Positions 15,530 to 25,608 of a stretch of 64,000 bases of DNA are shown one piece after another. The notes beneath the pieces were generated by a model. It did no database searches. It was not told where the DNA came from and saw only the letters and a program-made list of their open reading frames with translations. A program made the translations under genes and the position numbers. Position 1 is the first letter of the stretch, and each line of letters begins with the position of its first letter. Location of the stretch: assembly GCA_963677935.2 (NCBI GenBank), contig CAXXEH010000003.1, positions 558,001 through 622,000 on the forward strand. Reading direction: 5' to 3'. The DNA is from JAAFHB01 sp963677935. GTDB lineage: Bacteria; Bacteroidota; Bacteroidia; Bacteroidales; Prolixibacteraceae.

Positions 15530-17764
15530 ATGGCAATTAAAAATTTCAAAATAGATAGGTGGCTCAGTGTTTTACAGCATATTTTACCTGTAAAATTAAT
15601 AACGTGTGTCAGCTGGTCTGTCATGATTGCCATGATGTTTGCTGTACTGTTCTTTTTCAATTCATGCAAGAAAGCTGCCGTTATTCAGCCGCCAGCTCCC
15701 GTTGTGATATTGAAACCTACAATTAACTACCAGAGTATTAAGCTCTCCTCAGGAAATCTGATTCAAATATCTCAGAAAGGTACTTATCAATACGAGTTGG
15801 TTACAACCGGTACAGATCCTTACCTCTCTCTGGAACCATTGGCTGCGGTAAATCCTGCCGATTCGGTGGTCCTCACTTTTGAATATCAATGTTCAGTTGA
15901 TATTGGCGTTATGCAAATTTTCTTTGCCTCCCCGATTACCGAGGCGCGATCTGTTAAAACGGCTACCGTACCTGCTTCTGCCGGGTGGATCAGCTACTCT
16001 CTCGATTTAAGCGATCAGATCAAGCAGTTCAATTGGGGAAAAGCAGGTGAGTTTTTACGGCTTGATTTTGGGAATCAATCGGGTGTAACTATCCAAATCC
16101 GGAATATTTATTTGCGATCGTTGAATGCGGCAGAGAAAGCAGCGGCCATTGCACGTGCTGAAGCGACCCAAAATGAGTTATTATTCGAATCCAACCTGAA
16201 AAAATACCTTTCGACAAGTTATAGTTCCCAGGTTTCGCAGGTGACGGTGGGCCTCTCCTCAGTGAATGTCAAAGGTAATTATACCGGTACAGGGGATTAT
16301 GCTCTTTGCGAGATTACCCCTAATGACCACCTCACCCAGATCGGTAAATTTGTCAATAAAATTGCGTTAACAACCCCAGCATTCTCGGTTGATATTGACC
16401 GGTATGTCATTCGTAATGGTTTTAGATACGACCGGCTTCTGTCTAAATGGATGATCGCAAAAATAGGGGCTACCACCGATGAAATTGTTTCTCATGCCAG
16501 ATATGCCGGAGAGATTACCCCAATTCAGAATATGGTTTCAAAACGACCTGCAGGCAGAAAAGGATTAGGCGGATATTCCATCAACAGAGGGTTCGGATCG
16601 GACCTGGATGATCTGAATATCTCCAGTATTACCGTCAATATTACCCCGACCAGTTTTATGTATACGCAATCACGGGCCAATACCATCGCGCGTACTTATG
16701 GTGATAAAACCTACTACTATGATATGGCTCAGGTAGATGTATTAGACCAGACCATGAATGCCGCTTTCACTAGAAATATTGTGGTTGCTGCAATTGTGTT
16801 GATTCAAAAGGCTTCACAATGTGCCGATCCTGAAATTGGTCGAATGCTGCAACATCCGGCTTATACTTCCGAGGGGATCTTTACAATGCCCAATATGACC
16901 AATGCCGAAAGTGTTAATTGCTATGCGGCAGCGCTTGATTTTCTGGCCAGCCGTTATTGCCGGAGCGATAATACCTATGGAAGAATTCACCACTGGATCA
17001 TGCACAATGAGGTTGATGCAGGCATCTCCTGGACCAATATGGGAGAAAAGCCAATGATTGTCTATTTGGACACCTATATCAAATCGATGCGCATGTGTTA
17101 TAACATCGCCCGTAATTATGACTCAAACAGTGAGGTGTTTGGCTCATTCACTCACTCCTGGGCTTCAGCTGTCGGTACAAATTGCTATCCGGCCAAAGAG
17201 ATGTTGAAAACGTTGGGGGATTATTCACTTGCAGAGGGAGATTTTCAATGGGGATTAGCCTACCATCCTTATCCGGAAGATTTGTTTGAACCCAAGACCT
17301 GGAATGACGTCAATGCCACATTTAGTATGAACTCTCCACTGGTGACATTCAAAAATCTGGAGGTGCTGGATAAATGGATCAGGCTACCCGAAAACCTCTA
17401 TCAGGGGACAATCAAGCGAACGCTTTGGTTATCTGAAAATGGAACTAATTCAAGGAGTTACAGTGATCAGGATTTAAAAGAACAAGCTGCAGGGTTTGCC
17501 TATACCTGGAAAAAACTGAAGACGCTTGACGGTATAGATGCTATTCAGTGGCATAACTGGATTGACAACAGGGCTGAAGATGGATTACGGATCGGATTAC
17601 GCCGCTTTCCTGACGACTCTGTCGATCCGGGTGGGAAAAAACCGGTCTGGTACGTCTATCAGGCAGCTGGTAATACACAGGAGGATGCAGTTTTCGAAAT
17701 TTATAAATCGGTGATTGGAATACAAAACTGGAGTGAAGTTGTACATTCAGTGACTGTTCAATAA
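15530..17764 (+). CDS. DUF5722-like TIM-barrel glycoside hydrolase, lipoprotein
   Basis: The 744 residues begin with a long hydrophobic stretch ending in a lipobox (MMFAVLFFFNSCKK); an internal ATG at 15623 would give a more usual short signal. An N-terminal beta-sandwich (about 60-215, CBM-like) precedes a barrel resembling DUF5722, a family with clan GH-A features. The two glutamates expected for a retaining GH-A enzyme are visible: Glu494 in WIMHNEVDAG (Asn-Glu acid/base pair) and Glu636 in LWLSENGTNS (nucleophile strand). No activity is established to my knowledge for DUF5722, so calling it a beta-glycosidase is inference. Spacing to neighbours is 18 and 10 bases. Confidence 0.8.
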   Translation: MAIKNFKIDRWLSVLQHILPVKLITCVSWSVMIAMMFAVLFFFNSCKKAAVIQPPAPVVILKPTINYQSIKLSSGNLIQISQKGTYQYELVTTGTDPYLSLEPLAAVNPADSVVLTFEYQCSVDIGVMQIFFASPITEARSVKTATVPASAGWISYSLDLSDQIKQFNWGKAGEFLRLDFGNQSGVTIQIRNIYLRSLNAAEKAAAIARAEATQNELLFESNLKKYLSTSYSSQVSQVTVGLSSVNVKGNYTGTGDYALCEITPNDHLTQIGKFVNKIALTTPAFSVDIDRYVIRNGFRYDRLLSKWMIAKIGATTDEIVSHARYAGEITPIQNMVSKRPAGRKGLGGYSINRGFGSDLDDLNISSITVNITPTSFMYTQSRANTIARTYGDKTYYYDMAQVDVLDQTMNAAFTRNIVVAAIVLIQKASQCADPEIGRMLQHPAYTSEGIFTMPNMTNAESVNCYAAALDFLASRYCRSDNTYGRIHHWIMHNEVDAGISWTNMGEKPMIVYLDTYIKSMRMCYNIARNYDSNSEVFGSFTHSWASAVGTNCYPAKEMLKTLGDYSLAEGDFQWGLAYHPYPEDLFEPKTWNDVNATFSMNSPLVTFKNLEVLDKWIRLPENLYQGTIKRTLWLSENGTNSRSYSDQDLKEQAAGFAYTWKKLKTLDGIDAIQWHNWIDNRAEDGLRIGLRRFPDDSVDPGGKKPVWYVYQAAGNTQEDAVFEIYKSVIGIQNWSEVVHSVTVQ

Positions 17765-17774
17765 GAATATAATT

Positions 17775-20582
17775 ATGAATAAATCGAATGATATTCAAAA
17801 TATACAAATGAAGATAAAAAAAGTAATGCTATTTCTTTTTGCAATCCTTGGAATTGCAATCAACGGTCGAAGCCAGGATTTGTCAATACAAAACCAGTTG
17901 GTCGAAATGCGCATCAATCCGATAGGAGTGGGTGTGCAGCAACCCCGGTTGTCATGGCAGATCAAAACTTCATTAAATAACATTCAACAAACAGCTTATC
18001 AGATAGCTGTGGCTGAATCGGCTGAAAAATTAAACAAGGAAAGCGACCTTACCTGGAATTCCGGGAAAGTGGAAAGCAGCAATTCGGTTTTGATACCCTA
18101 TCACGGAAAACAACTTTATTCGGGGAAAGCGTACTATTGGAAGGTGAAGGTCTGGACCAACAAAGGGGTAACGCCTTGGAGCAGAAACAACAGCTGGACA
18201 ATGGCCTTGCTCGATCCCGCCGATTGGAAAGGTTCGTGGATCGGATTGGACAGTTTGACCAATCCTGGTGAACAGCTTAAAGATGTGGTGAATACAAGGC
18301 TTTCGGCCAGATACCTGCGTCGGGAATTTGAAATTGGTAAAGAGGTGATTCGCGCAAAACTCTATATTTCAGGTTTGGGATTGTATGAGTGTTACCTGAA
18401 CGGGAGTAAGGTAGGTATGGATATTTTTGCGCCTACCGCTACCGATTATGACAAACATGTAAATTATAATACCTACGATGTAACCTCCTTGATTAAAAGT
18501 GATAAGAATACAATAGGTGTTGTTCTTGGTAACGGTAGGTTTTTCTCCATGCGCATGGCGAACGACAAACGTTTTGGCATTCCTGTCATCCGACATTTTG
18601 GATTTCCCAAACTTCTGATGCAACTGGAAGTGGAGTATAAGAATGGCAAGAAAACGACCATTGTAAGCGATAGTCAGTGGAAGCTGACCACGCATGGTCC
18701 TATCATTTCCAATAGTGAGTACGATGGCGAGCAGTACAATGCGAATCTTGAACTTCATAGCTGGAATAAAAACGGGTTTAATGACCTGGCCTGGCTGAAT
18801 GCCAATGTTGTAAAGGCACCGCTGGGAAAATTAACTACACAGAGCAACCCGAATATCGTGACCATGGAGGAGATTAAGCCTGTTTCTGTCAAAGAGGTGA
18901 ATGGGAAATACATCCTCGATATGGGTATAAATATGGTAGGCTGGCTGGCCGTTAAACTTAACGGAAAGAAAGATCAACCTGTCAGAATGCGTTTTGCAGA
19001 AACTTTACAGAAGGATGGCTCACTTTACATGGCCAATCTTCGCGGTGCAGAGGTGACCAATAGTTATACCCCTTCAAAGGATGGTCCGTTTTCATGGTGT
19101 CCCACTTTTACTTACCAGGGATTCCGTTTTGTTGAAATTACTGGTGTCACAGGTAAGCCAAAACCTGAAGACTTTGTGGGGAAGGTCAACTATGATGAGA
19201 TGAAAACCTTTGGGAATTTTGAAACTTCATCCGAAATCCTCAATCAAATTTATAAAAATGCCTGTCGTGGTATTAAAGGGAACTATCGCAGTTTTCCCAC
19301 CGATTGCCCACAGCGCGATGAGCGGATGCCGTGGTTAGGTGACCGTGCTACAGGATGTCTGGGTGAAAGTTTTATTTTCGATAACAACCTGCTTTATGCG
19401 AAGTGGATGCAGGATATCGACGACAGTCAGCGGGAGAATGGAAGTCTTTCGGATGTAGCCCCTAATTACTGGCAGTTTTACAGCGATAATATCACCTGGC
19501 CGGCTGCATTTATTTTTGCCACCAATATGGTTTATGAGCAGCGGGGAGATACGCTGCCAATTGTAAAGCATTATGCAGCAATGAAGAAGTGGCTTGGTTA
19601 TATGAAGAGTGCCTACATGAAGAACTACCTGATGGAAAAGGATACCTATGGTGACTGGTGCATGCCGCCCGAGCGTTTGGACCTGATCCATTCACAGGAC
19701 CCTAAAAGGAAAACGGATGGAACATTGCTTGCGACAGCCTTTTATTACCGACTCATTAACCTGATGGCCAAATTTGCGACGATTAGCGGCAACTATGGTG
19801 ACGTAGCTACATATAATCAGCTTGCAGAAAATATAAGGAAGGCTTACAACGAAAAATTCCTGGAATCAGAGAAAGGGCAATACGGGAATAATACGGTCAC
19901 TGCAAATTTAACTTCTCTGATGCTAGGATTAGTTCCGGAATCCAATCAAAATAAGGTATTTGCAAATATTGTCAGTAAAACGGAAGGGGAATTTAATTCA
20001 CACGTAGGTGTTGGACTCATTGGTATTCAATTCCTGATGCGCGGACTTACTGAACATGGAAGAGGAGATCTTTCCTATAAAATTGCAACCAATAAAACTT
20101 ATCCCAGCTGGGGATATATGATTGAAAATAAGGCCACTACTATTTGGGAATTGTGGAACGGGAATACGGCTGATCCTGCAATGAATTCGGGCAACCATAC
20201 CATGCTTTTAGGCGATTTGCTGACCTGGTACTACGAGAATCTTGCAGGAATAAAAACCGATAAGGAGAAGGTGGGATTCCGGAAAATCATTATGAATCCC
20301 ATTTTCCCTGAAGGGCTTAACCATGTTAAAGCATCGACCCAAAGTCCTTATGGAAAAATATGCAGTGAGTGGACAAAATCCAATATTGGTTTGAATTGGG
20401 AAATAGAGATTCCGGCAAATTCATCAGCCCTGGTATCGGTCCCTGCCGCATCTGTGGCACAGGTTTTTGTTAATGACAAAAAGATAAAAAATTCGGAAGG
20501 TGTTGTAATTGTTAGCGACCAGAAGGGAGTCGTATCCTTTCAGGTTAACTCAGGTAAGTATCGGTTTAAAATATTAAAATAG
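17775..20582 (+). CDS. GH78 alpha-L-rhamnosidase (first of three)
   Basis: This 935-residue exported enzyme has the usual GH78 order: N-terminal fibronectin-like domain (NPIGVGVQQPRLSWQI), a lectin-like inserted domain (ISGLGLYECYLNGSKVG), a beta domain, the (alpha/alpha)6 catalytic barrel and a C-terminal beta domain. The acid motif is FPTDCPQRDERMPWLGD with Asp510 and Glu516; the base candidate is Glu792 in TIWELWNGN. GH78 enzymes invert alpha-L-rhamnosyl linkages. An ATG at 17808 gives a cleaner signal peptide (MKIKKVMLFLFAILGIAING) than the one at 17775, so the true start may be 33 bases later. It is 10 bases from the preceding stop and 37 bases from a second GH78 gene. Confidence 0.93.
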   Translation: MNKSNDIQNIQMKIKKVMLFLFAILGIAINGRSQDLSIQNQLVEMRINPIGVGVQQPRLSWQIKTSLNNIQQTAYQIAVAESAEKLNKESDLTWNSGKVESSNSVLIPYHGKQLYSGKAYYWKVKVWTNKGVTPWSRNNSWTMALLDPADWKGSWIGLDSLTNPGEQLKDVVNTRLSARYLRREFEIGKEVIRAKLYISGLGLYECYLNGSKVGMDIFAPTATDYDKHVNYNTYDVTSLIKSDKNTIGVVLGNGRFFSMRMANDKRFGIPVIRHFGFPKLLMQLEVEYKNGKKTTIVSDSQWKLTTHGPIISNSEYDGEQYNANLELHSWNKNGFNDLAWLNANVVKAPLGKLTTQSNPNIVTMEEIKPVSVKEVNGKYILDMGINMVGWLAVKLNGKKDQPVRMRFAETLQKDGSLYMANLRGAEVTNSYTPSKDGPFSWCPTFTYQGFRFVEITGVTGKPKPEDFVGKVNYDEMKTFGNFETSSEILNQIYKNACRGIKGNYRSFPTDCPQRDERMPWLGDRATGCLGESFIFDNNLLYAKWMQDIDDSQRENGSLSDVAPNYWQFYSDNITWPAAFIFATNMVYEQRGDTLPIVKHYAAMKKWLGYMKSAYMKNYLMEKDTYGDWCMPPERLDLIHSQDPKRKTDGTLLATAFYYRLINLMAKFATISGNYGDVATYNQLAENIRKAYNEKFLESEKGQYGNNTVTANLTSLMLGLVPESNQNKVFANIVSKTEGEFNSHVGVGLIGIQFLMRGLTEHGRGDLSYKIATNKTYPSWGYMIENKATTIWELWNGNTADPAMNSGNHTMLLGDLLTWYYENLAGIKTDKEKVGFRKIIMNPIFPEGLNHVKASTQSPYGKICSEWTKSNIGLNWEIEIPANSSALVSVPAASVAQVFVNDKKIKNSEGVVIVSDQKGVVSFQVNSGKYRFKILK

Positions 20583-20619
20583 AACGAAATAATTAATTCC
20601 ACTAAAGCCTTACTCCTAA

Positions 20620-23433
20620 ATGAAGACTACCTTCTTTAAATTTTCGATCTGCTTTTCGATCTGCCTGATGGCACTGATTTCTGTCCGGGCACAGGAGAAT
20701 CACAATCTTGTTCTTGACGATTTGCGTTGCTGTAATAGGCTAAATCCTTTGGGTGTTGATTCGCCGTTGTTAAGCTGGAAGATCAGGTCCGATGCTGAAG
20801 GTGTTTCACAAACAGGGTGGGAAGTGGAGATTGCAACAACAGCCGAGCTTCTGGTTCAGGGTAAGGCCGATGTCTGGAAGTCTGGTAAAGAACGCTCAGC
20901 TGAGCAATTTAATATTCCTGTAAATGGGATAAAGTTTTCTGATGCAACCGGTTATTATTGGAGAGTTCGTATCTTGGACAATAAAGGCAGGACAACTTCG
21001 TGGAGCAAACCAGCATACTTTTCTACCGGGCTGAAAGATCAGTCCTGGAAGGCAAAATGGATCACTTATGCAAATCCGAAGGATAGTGCTGCCCCCTATT
21101 TCAGGAAAGTCTTTAATTTAAGCAAGATAAATGCAATCCCGGTCAGGGCTACTGTTTACCTTTGTGGTTTGGGTTGCAGCGAATTGTATATGAATGGCCG
21201 GATGGTCGATTCTACCCGTTTTCTCGATCCTGCCCAAACTAACTATGAGCAATATGCCCTTTACACAGCTCTTGATGTGACACCTCTATTGCAAAAAGGG
21301 GATAATTGTCTGGGTGTGATGCTTGGAAAGGGTTGGTTTACTCAGGACACAGGATGGAAAGGAGACTCTTTTAGTTATGGGAATCCAATGCTCAGGGCTC
21401 AGATGGAGGTGATATACAGCGATGGAACCCGTACTATTTTAGGTACCGACGAGAGTTGGAGCTGGAAGGGTGGACCTGTGGTAAAATCAAATCTTTACCT
21501 GGGCGAAAGTTATGATGCACGCCAGGAGATAAAAGGGTGGTGCGACGCTGGTACTTTATTTCAGGATTGGAAGAAGGCAATACTTGTCAAAGACAACATC
21601 CCGCCACGGTTGATTCCTCAGACCATCGAACCGATCCGGACGAAACAGATGCTGAAGGCGGTAAAAATGTGGCAGGATTCAATTGGTAACTGGATTTTCG
21701 ATTTTGGAGTCAACATCGGTGGCATTCCGCACTTAAAAGTACAACAACCTGTCGGCACTCATCTTGCCATTCGTATTTCGGAGGAGAAAAAAGTTAATGG
21801 AAACCTCGACTTTACGACGATGGGTTGGATTCACCATGGAAAAATATTCACCGATGAATATATTTGCAAAGGGGGAGGTGAGGAGCAGTGGTCGCCACGG
21901 TTTACCTATCATGGATTCAGGTATGCAGAACTTTCAGGTTTGAAGGGTAAACCCGATTTGTCCACAATGAGTCTGATTGTAGTGCACAGTGATTTAACAA
22001 ATACCGGTTCTTTTGAATGTGCCGATCCTCAAATCAATAAGTTGCATGAGCTGGCGATGCGTACAGTTCTGAGTAATCTTCATGGTATCCCCACCGATTG
22101 CCCTAACCGTGAAAAATGCGGATGGCTGGGTGATTCCCACTCCTATGTAAAGATGGCAAATCTGAACCTGCAAATGGACAATTTCTGGATGAAATATCTG
22201 GATGATATCTGTTCGGGAGCTAAACCTTTGGAAAATAAGACCCTTTTTCACGAACGACATAACAGCAAATTTTACTTCACCGAAAAACAATCTGGCATAC
22301 CCTATATGATTGCACCAGGCAAACGTTTGTGCGGTGTCGCATCTCCTGACTGGGGAACCGCTTTAGTGCAACTCCCTTGGTGGTTGTATGTATATTATGG
22401 GAATAAAAATGCTTTGAACGATTTCTATCCAAATATGAAACAATGGACGGACTATGTATCAACGTTAGCAAGTGATACTGCCCGGACAAATAAATATGGT
22501 AAAAGGACAAAACATATTATTTATCAAGGACTTGGAGATTGGTGCCCGCCTGAGGGCAATGAGACGATCGATGCTCCGATTGAATTTACCTCTACCGCAT
22601 ATCATTACCTGGATGTTACAATTATGGAGCAGGTTGCCCGTATTCTGGGTAAAAATACAGACGCGAAAATTTTTGCTCTTGAGAAAGGGGAAATTGCGGA
22701 GGAAGTGGTGAAGAATCTCTACAATGCTCAGCAAAAGACATTTGGAAGCCAAACCGCTGATGCAATGGCATTGGATTTTGGACTTGTTCCAAGGGGCGAT
22801 GAAAAAGCAGTTGCAGATGCCATGGTGAGGAACATGAATGAGAAATATCAGGGCTTTATGCATTGCGGAATTTTCGGGATTACCCGTATCGGAAGTATGC
22901 TGGCACAGCATGGATATAGTGACGCAGCATGGACAATGTTTACCCGGAAAGGGGAGAACAGCTTTGACCGGATGTGGAGTTCTGCTGATGCCACTTCGCT
23001 TTGGGAAATACTACCTATCAATGCAAAAAGTGAACAGGAAAGTTATACTGGTTCTCACAATCACCCAATGCAGGCCGGGTACGATGTTATGTTTTATGAA
23101 GATATTGCCGGAATACGCCCTGATGATTCGGGTTATGGATTCAAAGTGATCCGTTTTGATCCTTTGTTTACTTCCAATTTACAATGGGCGAAGGGGAGTA
23201 TTGAATCACCTTATGGTACGGTTTCAAGCAGCTGGAAAAATGACGAAGGCAAATTGGCCTGGCAGATTAAAATCCCAGCTAACTCAACAGGATTGGTCGC
23301 TTTACCCAATGGAAAAATTATCACGGTTAATGGCAAACCGTTGAGTTTTAAAAAATATTCATCTGCAAATAAAAATATTAACAGTACATTTTATCGGTTT
23401 CCATCAGGTAATTTTAGTATTCAATCCTTGTAG
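20620..23433 (+). CDS. GH78 alpha-L-rhamnosidase (second of three)
   Basis: The 937-residue protein has a Sec signal (FSICLMALISVRAQ) and full GH78 architecture. Landmarks are CCNRLNPLGVDSPLLSWKI, VYLCGLGCSELYMNGRMV, the acid motif PTDCPNREKCGWLGD (Asp493, Glu498), and the base Glu796 in TSLWEILPIN. It is only distantly similar to the upstream GH78: the acid motif carries the REK form rather than RDER, and the segment after the base Glu differs. The two are therefore not a recent duplication and probably cleave different rhamnosyl linkages. Confidence 0.92.
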   Translation: MKTTFFKFSICFSICLMALISVRAQENHNLVLDDLRCCNRLNPLGVDSPLLSWKIRSDAEGVSQTGWEVEIATTAELLVQGKADVWKSGKERSAEQFNIPVNGIKFSDATGYYWRVRILDNKGRTTSWSKPAYFSTGLKDQSWKAKWITYANPKDSAAPYFRKVFNLSKINAIPVRATVYLCGLGCSELYMNGRMVDSTRFLDPAQTNYEQYALYTALDVTPLLQKGDNCLGVMLGKGWFTQDTGWKGDSFSYGNPMLRAQMEVIYSDGTRTILGTDESWSWKGGPVVKSNLYLGESYDARQEIKGWCDAGTLFQDWKKAILVKDNIPPRLIPQTIEPIRTKQMLKAVKMWQDSIGNWIFDFGVNIGGIPHLKVQQPVGTHLAIRISEEKKVNGNLDFTTMGWIHHGKIFTDEYICKGGGEEQWSPRFTYHGFRYAELSGLKGKPDLSTMSLIVVHSDLTNTGSFECADPQINKLHELAMRTVLSNLHGIPTDCPNREKCGWLGDSHSYVKMANLNLQMDNFWMKYLDDICSGAKPLENKTLFHERHNSKFYFTEKQSGIPYMIAPGKRLCGVASPDWGTALVQLPWWLYVYYGNKNALNDFYPNMKQWTDYVSTLASDTARTNKYGKRTKHIIYQGLGDWCPPEGNETIDAPIEFTSTAYHYLDVTIMEQVARILGKNTDAKIFALEKGEIAEEVVKNLYNAQQKTFGSQTADAMALDFGLVPRGDEKAVADAMVRNMNEKYQGFMHCGIFGITRIGSMLAQHGYSDAAWTMFTRKGENSFDRMWSSADATSLWEILPINAKSEQESYTGSHNHPMQAGYDVMFYEDIAGIRPDDSGYGFKVIRFDPLFTSNLQWAKGSIESPYGTVSSSWKNDEGKLAWQIKIPANSTGLVALPNGKIITVNGKPLSFKKYSSANKNINSTFYRFPSGNFSIQSL

Positions 23434-23454
23434 CAGGTTCTTAAATAATTGATT

Positions 23455-25569
23455 ATGAAAAAAATTGTAATTGTTGTTGGTTTATTTCTCCTACTGCTTT
23501 CAGATACATCTTTTGCTCAAACATGGATATGGTATCCGGGAGATTTTGAAATATGGCTGAGTAACCAGGTACAAACCCGACGAAGTGAACGGGATGTATT
23601 TATTCCACCGTTTTGGAGGGTGGATGGCCATTATCAATTGGTGAAATTCAGTCGAATAGTGGAACTGGCTGTTGCTGAAGAAATTGCTGTTTATGCTGAA
23701 GGGAAATATAATGTCACTTTAGATGGGGCCTATGTACAATCTGATATTCATCATCTAACTATTCCTGCGGGTAAACATGAGATTTCGTTTTTAGTTTATA
23801 ATCCGAAGAGACTACCATCGTTATTTATAAAAGGAAAAACTCTAATTACCGATAATTCGTGGAGTGTTTCCCCACAAAACAGGAAAATCGTCCTTGCCGA
23901 TTCCTGGAATTTCGATACACCTGAAGCTTCTCCATCAGGTTATCACCTGGAAGTCAAAGCACAGCAAGCAGTTAAGAAAGAACAATCTCAAGGCTCAATA
24001 TTAGTCGATTTCGGTAAGGAGACATTTGGATATCCGGTTTTGCATCACCTTTCGGGTAAAGGTCAGATCACACTTTACTATGGCGAATCGCGGGAAGAGG
24101 CGCTCTCCATCGATAAATGCGAAACGCTTGACCGGCTCGATTTTAATCAGTCTAACGGTGAGGATATCACCTTGAATCACTCCCGTGCCTTTCGATATAT
24201 CAATATTCATTACAGTAAGGATATTTCCTTTAACGATGTTTCAATGATGTATGAATATCTGCCTGTTACCTACCGGGGTGCATTTTCATGTTCCGATGAG
24301 ACCATCAATAAAATTTGGGAAACCGCTGCCTACACCTTACATTTAAGTTGTCGTGAATTCTTCCTTGACGGAATTAAGCGCGACCGTTGGCTGTGGTCAG
24401 GAGATGCTTATCAAAGTTACCTGATGAATTATTATCTCTTTTTCGACAATGGGGCTGTAAAGCGGACCACCTGGGCGTTAAGAGGTAAAGAACCGGTTGA
24501 AACACATATCAATACAATTCTGGATTACTCTTTTTACTGGTTCATGGGAATATACGATTACTATTTGTATTCGGGTGATAAAGTTTTTTTGCAAAAGATA
24601 TACCCCCGAATGTTGAGTATGATGGATTTTTGTCTGAACAGGCGAAACGTAAACGGAATGGTTGAAGGGATGGCCGGTGACTGGGTTTTTCTCGATTGGG
24701 CTCCAATGTCAAAAAAAGGGGAGCTTAGCGCTGAGCAGCTGTTGTTTTGCCGCAGTCTTGAAACAATGGCATTATGTGCATCAGTCATGCAGGATAATAC
24801 TAAAGCAGCTGAATACAGTGCGCTTTCATCCAGGCTTAAAAGCCAGATCATGAGTGTTTTTTGGGACGAAAGGCAAAATGCCCTGGTTCATGGACGCGAA
24901 AATGGAAAGATCAATAACCAGGTCACCAAATATGCCAACATATTTGCCATGATGTTCGGATATTTGGATGATAAACAAACGGTTAAGGTAAAGGAGAATG
25001 TTTTGTTGAATGACAAAATTCAGAAGATTACAACTCCGTATATGCGCTTTTACGAACTGGCTGCCCTATGTTCGATCGGCGAGCATAAATATGTACTGGA
25101 TGAAATGAAAAATTACTGGGGTGGAATGCTCAGTCTGGGCGCCACCTCATTTTGGGAAGAGTACAATCCTGCCTTAAAAGGGAGTGACCACTATGCCATG
25201 TATGGGCGTCCTTTTGGGAAAAGTCTTTGTCATGCCTGGGGAGCCAGCCCGATCTACCTGCTTGGAAAATACTTTCTTGGGGTTAAGCCATTAACTCCAG
25301 GGTATAAGACCTATCTGGCAGAACCTGAACTGGGTGGCCTTGAATGGATTCAGGGAAAAGTTCCTACGCCTGAAAACGAAATCGCTGTAAAGATGACCAG
25401 AAATAAAATTGTTATTAAGGGCCCTGCCGGGTGCAACGGTAAATTACGGTTTAAAAGTGGCACTAAACCATTCAGCAAAGAGGGAATTATTAATTCTACG
25501 GGAGAGAATAGGTACGAACTTGAACTGCTGCCTGACCGGGAATACCTGGTTGACTATAACGCTCTGTAA
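23455..25569 (+). CDS. Compact GH78-like six-hairpin enzyme (variant acid motif)
   Basis: This protein of about 704 residues has a signal peptide (IVIVVGLFLLLLSDTSFAQ); the ATG at 23455 is preferred over an in-frame TTG at 23449. It resembles the alpha-L-rhamnosidase six-hairpin domain but lacks part of the N-terminal domain set of full GH78 enzymes and is 230 residues shorter. Where GH78 has DCPxRExxGWxGD, this one has FLDGIKRDRWLWSGD (Asp305, Asp310), and the base position reads ATSFWEEYNP (Glu568/Glu569). The same variant occurs in the gene at 39524. Probably an alpha-L-rhamnosidase or a related inverting glycosidase. Confidence 0.84.
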   Translation: MKKIVIVVGLFLLLLSDTSFAQTWIWYPGDFEIWLSNQVQTRRSERDVFIPPFWRVDGHYQLVKFSRIVELAVAEEIAVYAEGKYNVTLDGAYVQSDIHHLTIPAGKHEISFLVYNPKRLPSLFIKGKTLITDNSWSVSPQNRKIVLADSWNFDTPEASPSGYHLEVKAQQAVKKEQSQGSILVDFGKETFGYPVLHHLSGKGQITLYYGESREEALSIDKCETLDRLDFNQSNGEDITLNHSRAFRYINIHYSKDISFNDVSMMYEYLPVTYRGAFSCSDETINKIWETAAYTLHLSCREFFLDGIKRDRWLWSGDAYQSYLMNYYLFFDNGAVKRTTWALRGKEPVETHINTILDYSFYWFMGIYDYYLYSGDKVFLQKIYPRMLSMMDFCLNRRNVNGMVEGMAGDWVFLDWAPMSKKGELSAEQLLFCRSLETMALCASVMQDNTKAAEYSALSSRLKSQIMSVFWDERQNALVHGRENGKINNQVTKYANIFAMMFGYLDDKQTVKVKENVLLNDKIQKITTPYMRFYELAALCSIGEHKYVLDEMKNYWGGMLSLGATSFWEEYNPALKGSDHYAMYGRPFGKSLCHAWGASPIYLLGKYFLGVKPLTPGYKTYLAEPELGGLEWIQGKVPTPENEIAVKMTRNKIVIKGPAGCNGKLRFKSGTKPFSKEGIINSTGENRYELELLPDREYLVDYNAL

Positions 25570-25608
25570 ACAAAACTGAACTTTATAAATATCTAATACA
25601 AATTAAGT

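Noticed and set aside
22465..22911. 148-residue open frame on the minus strand
   Set aside because: Antisense to the catalytic part of the GH78 gene at 20620; no independent evidence for translation.
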